Assembly (NCBI GenBank): GCA_963825585.1
Contig: CAWGTX010000006.1
Location: forward strand, 806,001-870,000
DNA from: JAOUGY01 sp963825585
Lineage (GTDB): Bacteria; Actinomycetota; Acidimicrobiia; Spongiisociales; ZC4RG35
DNA length: 64,000 nt
Direction of reading: 5' to 3'
How positions within the stretch are numbered: position 1 is the stretch's first letter; every line of letters starts with the position of its first letter. The translations under genes were made by a program, and so were the position numbers. Shown in pieces: positions 1 through 7,907 of the stretch. The notes beneath the pieces were generated by a model, which searched no databases, was not told where the DNA came from, and saw only the letters and a program-made list of their open reading frames with translations.

Positions 1-16
1 CTCAGGGTGGAGGTTC

Positions 17-610
17 ATGAGAGTGCATCGAATCGCTCTGGTGGCGACCTGGATGGTGGTGTCGCTGCTGGCGGTGGTCGGCTTCGCAAACTTCAACGCG
101 TCTGATCCCACGCCGACCGACCAAGAAGTGGCCATCACCTACGCCGCCGATCTCGGCAGCGACGCCGGCGCCGTCTCCGCCATGGCTTTCGCGTTCCCGG
201 GCGGACGTGGTCTCAACGCCACTGCCGTCGACGTCACCACGCAGACCACGGTGGCCACCGAAGAGGCGCCTACTGCACAGCCGGCCCGTTCGAGCACGAC
301 GTTCGTGCGATCGACCGTTCTCAACGAGTCGGCGGTGCGTGAACTTGCCGCCACCACCTTCCTTCCCGAGGACGTGGCCCGGGCCATCAGGTCGGCATGG
401 TGTGCCTCCAGCTTCGACCCCGGCTACCAGAACTCCGAGACCGGTGCAGCAGGCCTGTTCCAGATCACCCCGCAACAGTGGGCCGACAACGCCACCGCCG
501 CCGGTCATGGCGGCAGCGACATCCTCGACCCACGCGCCAACGCCGCCGTCGCAGCCTGGATCGTCTATCAGAACACAGGCGGCTGGTCGAACCTCGCCTG
601 CAGCGGCTGA
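17..610 (+). CDS. Secreted lytic-transglycosylase-like (SLT fold) protein
   Basis: A 197-residue exported protein. A hydrophobic segment at about residues 6-25 acts as signal anchor or signal peptide, followed by a Thr/Ser/Ala-rich linker. The C-terminal ~70 residues resemble the soluble lytic transglycosylase fold that cleaves peptidoglycan: AWCASSFDP, then ETGAAGLFQITPQQW, then a DP.ANAAVAAWIVY helix. In active members the first motif normally reads ES-x-F, with Glu as the catalytic acid; here Ala stands in that place, so activity is doubtful. A strong GGTGGAGG site sits just before the ATG. The stop overlaps the next start by one base (TGATG), so the two genes are probably co-translated. 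The SLT-fold call is fairly safe; the loss of the catalytic residue comes from alignment by eye. Confidence 0.72.
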   Translation: MRVHRIALVATWMVVSLLAVVGFANFNASDPTPTDQEVAITYAADLGSDAGAVSAMAFAFPGGRGLNATAVDVTTQTTVATEEAPTAQPARSSTTFVRSTVLNESAVRELAATTFLPEDVARAIRSAWCASSFDPGYQNSETGAAGLFQITPQQWADNATAAGHGGSDILDPRANAAVAAWIVYQNTGGWSNLACSG

Positions 611-1029
611 TGAGCGACCCCCGAGTTCCCTTCCCCCGCGGTGCCGGCGGCCGTCCCGGAGGTGTCCCCCAGTTCCTGCTCGGCTCCGCCATGACCATCG
701 GCGGGGCCTACCTCCTGCTCAACTCCTTGCAGGTGGTGAGCTGGTTCGGTGGCCGGATGTTCGGCATCGGCGGTGTGGGCGTGACGAGCGGCATGATCAT
801 GATCCCGTTCATCATCGGTGTTGCCATCATCTTCTATGACGCCGACAAGTGGTACGGCTGGCTGCTGGCCGTGGGTTCGCTCGTTGCACTCATCGTCGGC
901 GCCATCGCCAGCGTCGAATTCCGGTTCGAACGTATGACCGCCTTCGACTTCATCGTGGTGCTGGTGCTGCTCTTCGGCGGGATCGGCCTCGTGGTCCGAT
1001 CGGTCCGCGACCTCGAACGCGCCGGCTGA
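610..1029 (+). CDS. Small four-helix integral membrane protein
   Basis: 139 residues with a Gly/Pro/Arg-rich N-terminus and four predicted transmembrane helices, around residues 22-45, 52-75, 80-103 and 112-130. It begins on the A of the preceding TGA, so it is translationally coupled to the transglycosylase-like gene and may be its membrane partner in cell-wall work. I do not recognise a named family and see no catalytic motif. Confidence 0.7.
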   Translation: MSDPRVPFPRGAGGRPGGVPQFLLGSAMTIGGAYLLLNSLQVVSWFGGRMFGIGGVGVTSGMIMIPFIIGVAIIFYDADKWYGWLLAVGSLVALIVGAIASVEFRFERMTAFDFIVVLVLLFGGIGLVVRSVRDLERAG

Positions 1030-1039
1030 GTTCCACCCT

Positions 1040-2104
1040 TCACGGCGTGTACTGCTGCATCACCTCGGTGACGACTCCGTCATTCACGTACAGCCATGCA
1101 TTGCACCAGTCACCCGGGCACGGCAGGTAGCCCTCTGGCCGCCCGACCCAGTCGTCCCAGGCCAGGACGTCGAGGGCGAGCTCGCCCGTCGTCGTCGGGA
1201 ACCAGTGGATGACGGCATCGGGCGCCACCGCAACCGTGCGGAGGGTGGCGACCTCGTTGCGGATGTAGAAGTCATTCGGGACGGGGATCTCCTCGAAACC
1301 GTCTTCGGCGGCGGCCTCGTTGGCGGCATCGCCCGAGTACCAGCAGGCCAGGTCGAAGCCGATCTCCGCCGATGAGGCCGTCTCGATCGATCCGAACCAG
1401 ACGCCGTCGGGTAGGTCGTCGCCATCCGGCGCACACCCCGACCCGGTGGCGCCGGCGCTTCCCGGAAGCGGCTCGAGCGGGGTGGAAGCGTTGAAGGTGG
1501 CGCCGTTCGCCACCGCCGGGAGCGTGCTCGTGGTGGGCGGCCAGTCGGAGCGGGCCGCTGACACTCCATCGGTCTGCAGGAACGCTCCGAACGCCTCGAC
1601 GCTGCCGTCGAAGGTGTATGTCACCCACTGGACCTCGGGGAACTGGAACACGGTGGTGGTGAGCTCGGCCACCAGGTTGGCGCTGCCACAACTCGACGAG
1701 GCGTTGGGGATGATCTGGGAGAAGTCGACGAAGTCCACAACGAGCGAGCCGTCGACCAGCGTGGCATCGATGAGGACCTCGGCGGTCTCCGGACCGAAGA
1801 ACGAGGACGCTCCGGCGGCACGCTCGTCTTCGGTGGGTCCGGCCAACAGCGCCTCCAGGGTGGGGATCACCGGTACCCCGGCGGTAGATGTGATGATCCG
1901 GTCGTGTCCCTCGACCGCCCCACAGTCGGCGCCCGTTCCGTAGAACACCTGCACAGTCCGGGCCGACGTCGTCATGTCGGGCGGGGCGGGAGCGGTGACA
2001 GTGGTCAGCGAGGAGATCGCCTCGGCAGGTGAGGCGGTGGTCGTCGCTGCCTCTCCCCCACCACAGGCCGCCAACACCAGCACCAACAGCACGAGACGTT
2101 TCAT
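1040..2104 (-). CDS. GerMN-domain lipoprotein
   Basis: 354 residues. The N-terminus is a lipoprotein signal (LVLVLAAC, lipidated Cys) followed by a low-complexity Thr/Ala stretch. Residues ~55-165 match the GerMN (sporulation/spore germination GerM) domain: VQVFYGTGADC, a helix ending in LLAGPTEDE, then VVDFVDFSQIIPNAS and a QFPEVQWVTYTFDG strand. In actinobacteria GerMN lipoproteins are usually cell-surface proteins of unknown exact role, often near cell-wall genes. The start was chosen for the GAGGAGG ribosome site and the ATGA overlap with the upstream ClbS/DfsB-like gene. It is therefore the distal gene of a unit that may be read from the SOS promoter at 2861-2889. The C-terminal 150 residues were not assigned. 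Confidence 0.75.
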   Translation of the reverse strand: MKRLVLLVLVLAACGGGEAATTTASPAEAISSLTTVTAPAPPDMTTSARTVQVFYGTGADCGAVEGHDRIITSTAGVPVIPTLEALLAGPTEDERAAGASSFFGPETAEVLIDATLVDGSLVVDFVDFSQIIPNASSSCGSANLVAELTTTVFQFPEVQWVTYTFDGSVEAFGAFLQTDGVSAARSDWPPTTSTLPAVANGATFNASTPLEPLPGSAGATGSGCAPDGDDLPDGVWFGSIETASSAEIGFDLACWYSGDAANEAAAEDGFEEIPVPNDFYIRNEVATLRTVAVAPDAVIHWFPTTTGELALDVLAWDDWVGRPEGYLPCPGDWCNAWLYVNDGVVTEVMQQYTP

Positions 2105-2625
2105 GATGCCTCCTCGGGTCCCGGCTCTTCGATCCGTCTTCGCCACTCTTCGACGAGACGCCGCGCCCAGGCATAATGACTGGCGGTGGCCGAGCTGGCA
2201 TACAGCGCTACCGACGTCGACCCCGTCCACTGGAAACGCTTCTTGGTGAACAGGTCCTCGTCGCAGTAGCCATCGATCACCGAGATCACCCGGGCGTGCG
2301 ACTCGGCCAGCCTCACCCGCACCTCGTCCCAGGCATCATCAGCCGTCTCCGTGTGGATGCGGACGTTGAGCGCGGGCGTCTCGGCCCATGTGAAGCCCTC
2401 CGCGGGCTTGGGGACGACTTCTCCTCTCCGGCCGGCTTCCTCCCACGCCACGAACATCCGGTTCCAGGCGTCGAGGTGTGCGAGCAGGTCCTTCACCGAC
2501 CACTCGTCGCACGCCCCGGCCTGGCAACGGATGGCCGGGTCGACCGAATCGGCGAACTCGAGCAACCGGGCGAACTCGGTCTCGGCTGCCTCTATGAGCC
2601 CGGCCTTGGTGGTGGGCCTCGCCAT
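2101..2625 (-). CDS. ClbS/DfsB-family (DinB-like four-helix) protein
   Basis: 174 residues matching the ClbS/DfsB family along its length: an N-terminal helix with T/NKAxLI, the DEWSVKDLLAHLDAWNRMFVAW block, GFTWAETPALN, the RVISVIDGYCDEDLF helix and a C-terminal ATASHYAWARRLVEEWRRR helix. ClbS in E. coli protects the chromosome from the DNA-crosslinking toxin colibactin. The wider DinB/YfiT superfamily takes its name from a DNA-damage-inducible Bacillus gene. Here the nearest upstream promoter (2861-2889) carries a LexA box, so damage-inducible expression is a reasonable inference. The gene overlaps the downstream GerMN gene by ATGA. The ribosome site is poor. The substrate is unknown. Confidence 0.8.
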   Translation of the reverse strand: MARPTTKAGLIEAAETEFARLLEFADSVDPAIRCQAGACDEWSVKDLLAHLDAWNRMFVAWEEAGRRGEVVPKPAEGFTWAETPALNVRIHTETADDAWDEVRVRLAESHARVISVIDGYCDEDLFTKKRFQWTGSTSVALYASSATASHYAWARRLVEEWRRRIEEPGPEEAS

Positions 2626-2691
2626 GTCCGCATCATCTGCCGAATGCGAAGCCGGACACCAGAGTCCGACGTCCTGGCGGGCTCCAGACGG

Positions 2692-2757
2692 TCAGGAGTG
2701 ACCGAGGGTGAGCACTCGAGCCACCAGCACCACGGGCGCGAGGAGCACCAGCGCCAT
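2692..2757 (-). CDS. Candidate 21-23 residue SOS-controlled transmembrane peptide
   Basis: Just downstream of the SOS promoter at 2861-2889, one frame opens with consecutive TTG, GTG and ATG codons and encodes one hydrophobic helix (MALVLLAPVVLVARVLTL) with a short polar tail. The same frame is open further upstream, but those codons overlap the promoter and cannot be on the transcript. Short SOS-induced membrane peptides that stop division (SidA in Caulobacter; YneA, DivS and ChiZ in Gram-positives) are the nearest biological analogy. There is no good ribosome site, so the reading is speculative; the alternative is a ~230-base untranslated leader for the ClbS/DfsB-like gene. Confidence 0.25.
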   Translation of the reverse strand: MALVLLAPVVLVARVLTLGHS

Positions 2758-2860
2758 CACCAATCGAGACGGGAGCCAAGAGTTGGAGATCGATAGATAC
2801 CGGCCGTGCTCCCTGAGGGCGCCATTGGCGTGCCCAGCACGACCGGTATCTGGTATCCAC

Positions 2861-2889
2861 ACGTTATCGAACATACGTTCGACTGTCAA
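2861..2889 (-). promoter_or_regulatory. SOS-type promoter with LexA box in the -10/-35 spacer
   Basis: Reading leftward: a perfect -35 (TTGACA, 2889-2884), a spacer of exactly 17 bases (2883-2867) and a -10 of TAACGT (2866-2861). The spacer holds TCGAACATACGTTCGA (2882-2867), a match to the actinobacterial LexA consensus TCGAAC-N4-GTTCGA. A repressor bound there would exclude RNA polymerase completely. Downstream lie a possible micropeptide, the ClbS/DfsB-like gene and the GerMN lipoprotein. The core of a second such box precedes dnaE2. Confidence 0.85.
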
Positions 2890-3132
2890 GCCACCGCCTG
2901 GGTCAACGCCAAGTCAACGAGCCGAGCCCTTCACTCTTCACCTGCGAGACGGCCCCCACGAACCGGCCCCACTCGCCGATCGGTTCGAACTCGGCCGCGT
3001 CCCGGAGCGGCTCGTGTTCACGAGGGGTACGGGTCGAGTCGGGGGAGCTGTCCGCCCCCCTCCGGGCGGGTGAGCAGCGGCAGTTGGCGATCGCCAGGCC
3101 GGAGTGACCATGCCTGCCCTACCGTTGCACCG

Positions 3133-3843
3133 ATGAGCTACCTCCGCACCGCTGCCATCGATGAGGAGTGCGAACGCGACTACGCCTTCGACCTGCCTGC
3201 GGTGAGGGGTATCGACGACATCGAATTCGGGCAGGTGACGGTACTGGCGGGTGACAACGGCACCGGCAAGTCGACGCTGGTGGAGGCACTGGCGGTGGCC
3301 GCCGGTTTCAACGCCGAGGGCGGAAGCAAGAACCTGAGATTCACGACCTACGCGACTCACTCCCTGCTTTCCCGCGGCCTCGTGTTGACCTGGGATCGGA
3401 TGCCCAAGTGGGGATGGTTCCTTCGTGCCGAGACCTTCTACGGGATGGCCACACACATCGCAACCGACGATGATCCGGCCGCCGGCGTGAAGTCTCTGTT
3501 CCCTGATCTGCACAACCGGTCGCACGGGGAGTCGTTCCTCCAGCTCATCGAGAGCCGTATGCGTTCCGGGGGCCTGTACCTGTTGGACGAGCCCGAGTCG
3601 GCGCTGTCGTTCGGGGGTCAGCTCCGACTGCTCCGGATGATGCACGAGGCCACACTCGTTGGAGCGCAGTTCATCGTGGCCACCCACTCGCCGCTGCTCA
3701 TGGCCTATCCGGGCGCAGCGGTCTACGAACTGGACACGACCGGAGCCCGTCGAGTGGGATATGACGAGATCGAGAGTGTTGTGTTGTGGCGTTCGTTCCT
3801 CGCCGACCCCGACCGGTTCTTCCACCACTTGTTCGAGGTTTGA
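3133..3843 (+). CDS. Small AAA/ABC-type predicted ATPase (COG3910-like)
   Basis: 236 residues. A Walker A (AGDNGTGKSTL, about residues 39-49) follows a short N-terminal strand pair. A Walker B with catalytic Glu (LYLLDEPESAL) and an H-loop region (FIVATHSPLLM) follow. This is the compact SMC/ABC-like ATPase found alone in many genomes (COG3910 type) and sometimes in DNA-repair or defence settings. No partner nuclease is adjacent; the neighbours are an SOS promoter and, convergently, dnaE2, which hints at a damage-related role without proving it. The start was chosen because TACCGT lies seven bases before the ATG (leaderless pattern). An upstream extension of the frame has poor codon use. Confidence 0.78.
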   Translation: MSYLRTAAIDEECERDYAFDLPAVRGIDDIEFGQVTVLAGDNGTGKSTLVEALAVAAGFNAEGGSKNLRFTTYATHSLLSRGLVLTWDRMPKWGWFLRAETFYGMATHIATDDDPAAGVKSLFPDLHNRSHGESFLQLIESRMRSGGLYLLDEPESALSFGGQLRLLRMMHEATLVGAQFIVATHSPLLMAYPGAAVYELDTTGARRVGYDEIESVVLWRSFLADPDRFFHHLFEV

Positions 3844-3865
3844 CCGGTCAAGGCCGGGCCCGATC

Positions 3866-3918
3866 CCGTTCTGGGGACAGAATCGACCGCCAGAGTGTCG
3901 GATTCGTCCCCAGAACGG
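3866..3918. terminator. Long inverted repeat between convergent genes
   Basis: Arms CCGTTCTGGGGAC (3866-3878) and GTCCCCAGAACGG (3906-3918) are exact reverse complements. The pairing continues inward over five more bases with one bulge (AGAATC against GATTC). It fills the gap between the stops of the AAA ATPase and dnaE2 and could terminate both strands. It lacks U-tracts and looks equally like a mobile palindrome (REP/MITE-like). Confidence 0.6.
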
Positions 3919-3920
3919 AG

Positions 3921-6900
3921 TCAGCGGAAGTCGCGGGAGCCGGCGGTGACCACCTCGATCGGCTCGAAGCGTTGGGCGACGAGGTTGGTGACGCCGTCCT
4001 TGTATTCGACCATCCCCTCGATGATCAGGGCCGGGACCCGGCGCGCCAGCGGCTTGTACTCGACCCACACCGGAGGGAGCACCACCACGTTGAGCATCCC
4101 GGTCTCGTCCTCCAGGTTGAAGAAGATCACTCCCGCCGCCGTTCCGGGACGCTGGCGGTGGGTGACCACTCCCCCCACCCGCACCTTACGAACGGTTCGT
4201 CGCAGGGCGAGCACCTCGGAGATCCGGAGACAGCCGCCCAACCGGTGACGCACGAACTCGATCGGATGCACCGTCGACGCCTGGACCGCCCACAGGTCGG
4301 CGAGGTGGGCCTCCTGTTCGGACATCTCGGGGATGGGGGGCGGGTCGACACCGGGAGACAGCGGCAGCCGGTTTGGATCGATCTCGGCCAGCGCTCCGGC
4401 AGCCCAGATGCCGGCCCGCCGCCCCAGCCCGATCGACTCGAGGGCGCCGGCGGCAGCGAGGCCCTCGTAGGCGTCGACGGGAAGACCGGTGCGGTGAGCG
4501 AGATCGGCGGGTGAGCCGAACGGACCACCGGTGAAACGTGCCGCCTCGATCCGGGTGATCTCGGCGTCGCCCAGGTTGCGCACGTATCGCAGACCCATCC
4601 GCATCGCCACCGCCGGGCGCAGGTCGTCGTCGAGCGCACCCCTCCCCCGCCGCCACCGCCCACCCAGGTACCCGACCACGTCATCGGGGTCGGCGTCCAC
4701 CCATTCCACCGTGCAGTCGTGCTGGGAGGCGTTGACGCACGGTGACAGCACGATCACCCCGTGACGCTGGGCGTCCTGGACGAGAGAGTTGGGGCTGTAG
4801 AAGCCCATCGGCTGGGCGTTGAGGAGACCGGCCAGGAACTCGGCGGGCCAGTGGTACCGGAGCCAGGCCGACATGTAGACGATGTAGGCGAAGCTCACCG
4901 AGTGGCTCTCGGGGAACCCGAAGCTGGCGAAGCCCTGCAGCTTCTCCCAGATCTCGTCGGCGGCGGCACCCACCACCCCGTTGGCCGCCATCCCGGCGTA
5001 CACCTCGTCCGCCAGTTTGCCCATCTCCTCGTCCGAGCGCTTGTGGGTCATGGCTGGCGCGCAGCCGGTCGGACTGTCCGCCGTCGAATCCGGCGCACAC
5101 CCGGGCCAGCTCCATCAACTGCTCCTGGAAGATGGGCACTCCCAGTGTCTTCTCGAGGATGGGGATCGGTGAGCGGATGCGGGTAGCGAACCGGCTCCTC
5201 GCCGTTGCGGCGCCGCAGGTAGGGGTGCACCGACTGGCCCTGGATGGGTCCGGGGCGGATGAGCGCCACCTCGACCGCCAGGTCGTAGAAGGTCTTCGGC
5301 TTCATGCGGGGCAGGGTGGCCATCTGCGCCCGTGACTCCACCTGGAACAGCCCCACCGTGTCGGCGGCGGTGAGCTGCCCGGTAGATCTCCGGCTCCTGG
5401 GGGATGGTCGACAGGTCGATCTTGACGCCGTGGGTGTCGTCGATGAGATCGACCGCCAGGTGGAGGGCGTTGAGCATGCCCAGGCCGAGCAGGTCGAACT
5501 TGACGATGCCGATGGCGGCACAGTCGTCCTTGTCCCACTGCAGCACCGAGCGGCCTTCCATCCGCCCCCACTCCACCGGGACCACCTGGTGCAGCGGCCG
5601 GTCGGCGATCACCATGCCGCCCGAGTGGATGCCGAGGTGGCGGGGGAAGCCGTCGAGGCGGTGACAGATGTCGTAGATGAGATCGGCGGTGAGTCCGTGC
5701 GGCAGCGGCGCCTCCAGCCGGAGCTTGTCCGGTGTCGCAGGAGTCGAGGTACTTGGACAGACCGTCGACCTGGGCCTGGGTGAACCCGAAGGTCTTGCCG
5801 ACGTCCTGCAGCACCGACCGGGCCCGATAGGTGATGACGTTGGCGACCATCGCCGCCCGCTCCCGGCCGTAGCGGCGGTAGCAGTACTGGATCACCTCTT
5901 CGCGCCGGTCGGCCTCGAGGTCGACGTCGATGTCGGGCGGACGGCCCCGTTCCTCGGACAGGAACCGTTCGAAGGGCAGGCCGAGGCGGATCGGGTCGAC
6001 CCGGGTGAGTCCGATACAGCGGCACACCGCCGAGTCGGCTCCCGATCCCGCGGATCTGGCAGTAGATGTCCTGGGAGCGGGCGAAGTCGACGATGTCCCA
6101 GACCACGAGGAAGTAGCCGGGGAACCCGAGCCGGTCGATGATGTCCAACTCGTGTTCGAGCCGGTGTCGGGCGGACGGCTCGACACCACCCTCGCCGGTG
6201 CCGGGGTAGATGTGACGGGCAGCCTCGAAGGTGAGCGAACGCAGATAGTCCATCTCGTCCCGGAAATGCCCGGGCATGGGGAAGTCGGCGGCAGGGCGGG
6301 GGCAACCAGTTCCAGATCGAACGCGAGCCGCTCGGCCAGCACCACCGAACGCAGCACAGCTCCCGGGTAGCGGGCGAAGCGCCGGGCCATCTCCTCGGGC
6401 GCCTTGAGATAGCGCTCGTCGGTGGCGGGCCAGAACCCGAGAGCGGCCTGCAGGTCACGTCTGCCCCCGATGGCAGCCAGCACCTCGGCCAGGTCGGCAT
6501 CGCCCCGGTCGGGGTAGTGGACCTGGTTGGTGGCGACCACCGGGATCTGGAGGCGCTGGGCGACCTCCCACAACAGGTCGTTGCGGGGGTCGTCCTCGGG
6601 CATGCCGTGGTGCCACAACTCGATGTGGAGCCGTCGTCCGAACATCTCCCGCAGTCTCGACGCCTCCCGCATCGTGGCTGCCAGGTCGCCGCTCGCCGCT
6701 GCCCGCGGCACCGCTCCCTGCCAACAGCCGGTGAGCGCCACGATGTCGGGATGCGAGGCGAGGAGCTCGAGGTCGCCCCAGCGGTGCACGGCCCGGTCTT
6801 TCTCGCCCCGGAACTGGCCGCGGGTGACGAGACCCGACAGCAACGAGTAGGCCTCGGGCGAACCGGCCAGCAACACCAGATGGTCGGTGGGTGGCAGGTC

Positions 6901-7272
6901 GACCGGTTTGGTGCCGTGGGTGCGTTTGTTCCGTCCCCGCCGCCAGCGGCCCCCGTCGACCCGGTTGTCCCAGCTTCCCGCCTGACTCACGTCCCATGCC
7001 TCGGCCTCGGCGAGCGGATCGTCGAGGGCGTCGAGCCCGGCGGTAGCCGACTGGATCCCGATCTCGGTTCCGTACACCACCGGCAGCCCCACCGACCGGG
7101 CCGCCAGCATCACCTTCACCGCCCCGTAGAACCCATCGTGGTCGGTGACCGCCAGTGCCGAGTAGCCGAGCCGGGCGGCGGTCTCGACCAGTTCGTCGGC
7201 GTGCGAAGCCCCGTCGAGGAACGAGAAGTTGGTGTGGCAATGAAGTTCGGCGTAGGAGGGATTCTGTCGCAC
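3921..7272 (-). pseudogene. dnaE2: Error-prone DNA polymerase III alpha, frameshifted
   Basis: The region encodes a full-length DnaE2 (about 1,115 residues), the SOS mutagenesis polymerase. Visible in order: PHP domain (ELHCHTNFSFLDGASHADEL, TDHDG), polymerase core with the PDIDVDLE catalytic acids, the DDCAAIGIVKFDLLGLGML and MTHKRSDEEM blocks, HhH region and C-terminal OB domain (GVIFFNLEDETGMLNVVV). The frame changes near 6297, 6045, 5737, 5377, 5165 and 5065; some need losses of several bases (e.g. the GS-x-AANSAV motif at 6045). As written it cannot yield a complete enzyme. The start was set at GTG 7272, nine bases after a TACACT -10 that adjoins a LexA box; an ATG at 7359 is upstream of that promoter. 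It is either a recent pseudogene or a poorly sequenced stretch: flanking genes are intact. Confidence 0.85.
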
Positions 7273-7287
7273 GGTGGGTGTAGTGTA

Positions 7288-7303
7288 CCGAACATATGTT
7301 CGA
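7288..7303 (-). promoter_or_regulatory. LexA (SOS) box upstream of dnaE2
   Basis: CGAACATATGTTCG (7289-7302) is a perfect 14-base palindrome within the SOS consensus and abuts the -10 TACACT of dnaE2. LexA control of dnaE2 is well established in actinobacteria. It differs from the box at 2867-2882 by one base in the core N4 and one outer base. Confidence 0.9.
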
Positions 7304-7373
7304 TCAAAAGAGGCTGTACTAGCAACAGCGGCTGTATTAGCAAACCACGCGCCGTTCATCAGAGGTCTCTCAT

Positions 7374-7427
7374 ACAGGCCATAGCCTGTTGAAATGTCCT
7401 GTCCCTACAGGCTATAACCTGTATCAT
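7374..7427 (+). promoter_or_regulatory. Auto-regulatory promoter with two palindromic operators
   Basis: Two 16-base palindromes, ACAGGCCATAGCCTGT (7374-7389) and ACAGGCTATAACCTGT (7407-7422), lie 33 bases apart centre to centre, three helical turns. Between and under them is a promoter: TTGAAA (7389-7394), 18-base spacer, TATAAC (7413-7418). The first operator touches the -35 and the second covers the -10. This is the classic arrangement for repression by the HTH protein encoded just downstream. Confidence 0.8.
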
Positions 7428-7433
7428 TCGCAC

Positions 7434-7907
7434 ATGCCCATGAACGCGCCCACGAATGTGACTGCACGACGCAGATTGGATCGACGGTTGGAGACAGCGA
7501 AACCACTCCGGGAGGTGTCGCGGCCACCAAAGGGGTGGATCCGTGCCATCCGCGATGCGCTCGGGATGTCGTCGAACGAGCTGGCCGAGCGGCTGAACGT
7601 CGCCCAGCAGACGGTGGTCGGCTGGGAGCAGAGCGAGGAGCGCAACACGATCAAGCTGGAAACGTTGCAACGAGTAGCCGATGCCCTCGAGTGCGACCTC
7701 GTCTACGCCCTCGTCCCGCGCTCCGGGCTGGAGGAGTCGGTCAGGACGCAGGCCCGGCGCCGAGCCATCGCCCACCTCGGAGCCGTCGGACACCATGGAC
7801 GCCTCGAAGACCAGGCCGTGTCCAGCCCGGACCTCGAGGCGCAGATCGATGAGCTCACTGCGTTCTTCGCCGCCCGGCGGGGGCTGTGGAGCCGACCCCC
7901 CGCATGA
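7434..7907 (+). CDS. Mobile mystery protein A (XRE-type HTH regulator)
   Basis: 157 residues. It matches the 'mobile mystery protein A' family: a basic N-terminal helix, the block PPKGWIRAIRDALGMSSNEL, an XRE helix-turn-helix (LAERLNVAQQTVVGWEQSE), then TIKLETLQRVADALECDLVYALVP. The family is always paired with a Fic-domain partner and found sporadically on mobile DNA, like a toxin-antitoxin module in which this protein is the DNA-binding half. The start codon overlaps nothing, but ATG 7434 lies shortly after the promoter with two operators, so self-repression is likely. A second in-frame ATG at 7440 is possible. The stop overlaps the fic gene by ATGA. Confidence 0.9.
   Translation: MPMNAPTNVTARRRLDRRLETAKPLREVSRPPKGWIRAIRDALGMSSNELAERLNVAQQTVVGWEQSEERNTIKLETLQRVADALECDLVYALVPRSGLEESVRTQARRRAIAHLGAVGHHGRLEDQAVSSPDLEAQIDELTAFFAARRGLWSRPPA

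Larger units (their letters stand above)
2626..3132. other. 507-base divergent intergenic region
   Basis: Between the leftward ClbS/DfsB-like gene and the rightward AAA ATPase. It holds the LexA-controlled leftward promoter (2861-2889), the possible micropeptide, and a rightward -10 (TACCGT, 3120-3125) seven bases before the ATPase start. Bases 2890-3110 contain nothing I can assign. Confidence 0.7.

Noticed and set aside
2806..3132. Upstream extension of the AAA ATPase gene
   Set aside because: The added residues have no family match and would cross the promoter; the ATG at 3133 has a -10 at leaderless distance.
5050..6300. Programmed frameshifting in dnaE2
   Set aside because: Six shifts in different directions with no slippery sequences, and some need several bases restored; decay or sequence error is simpler.
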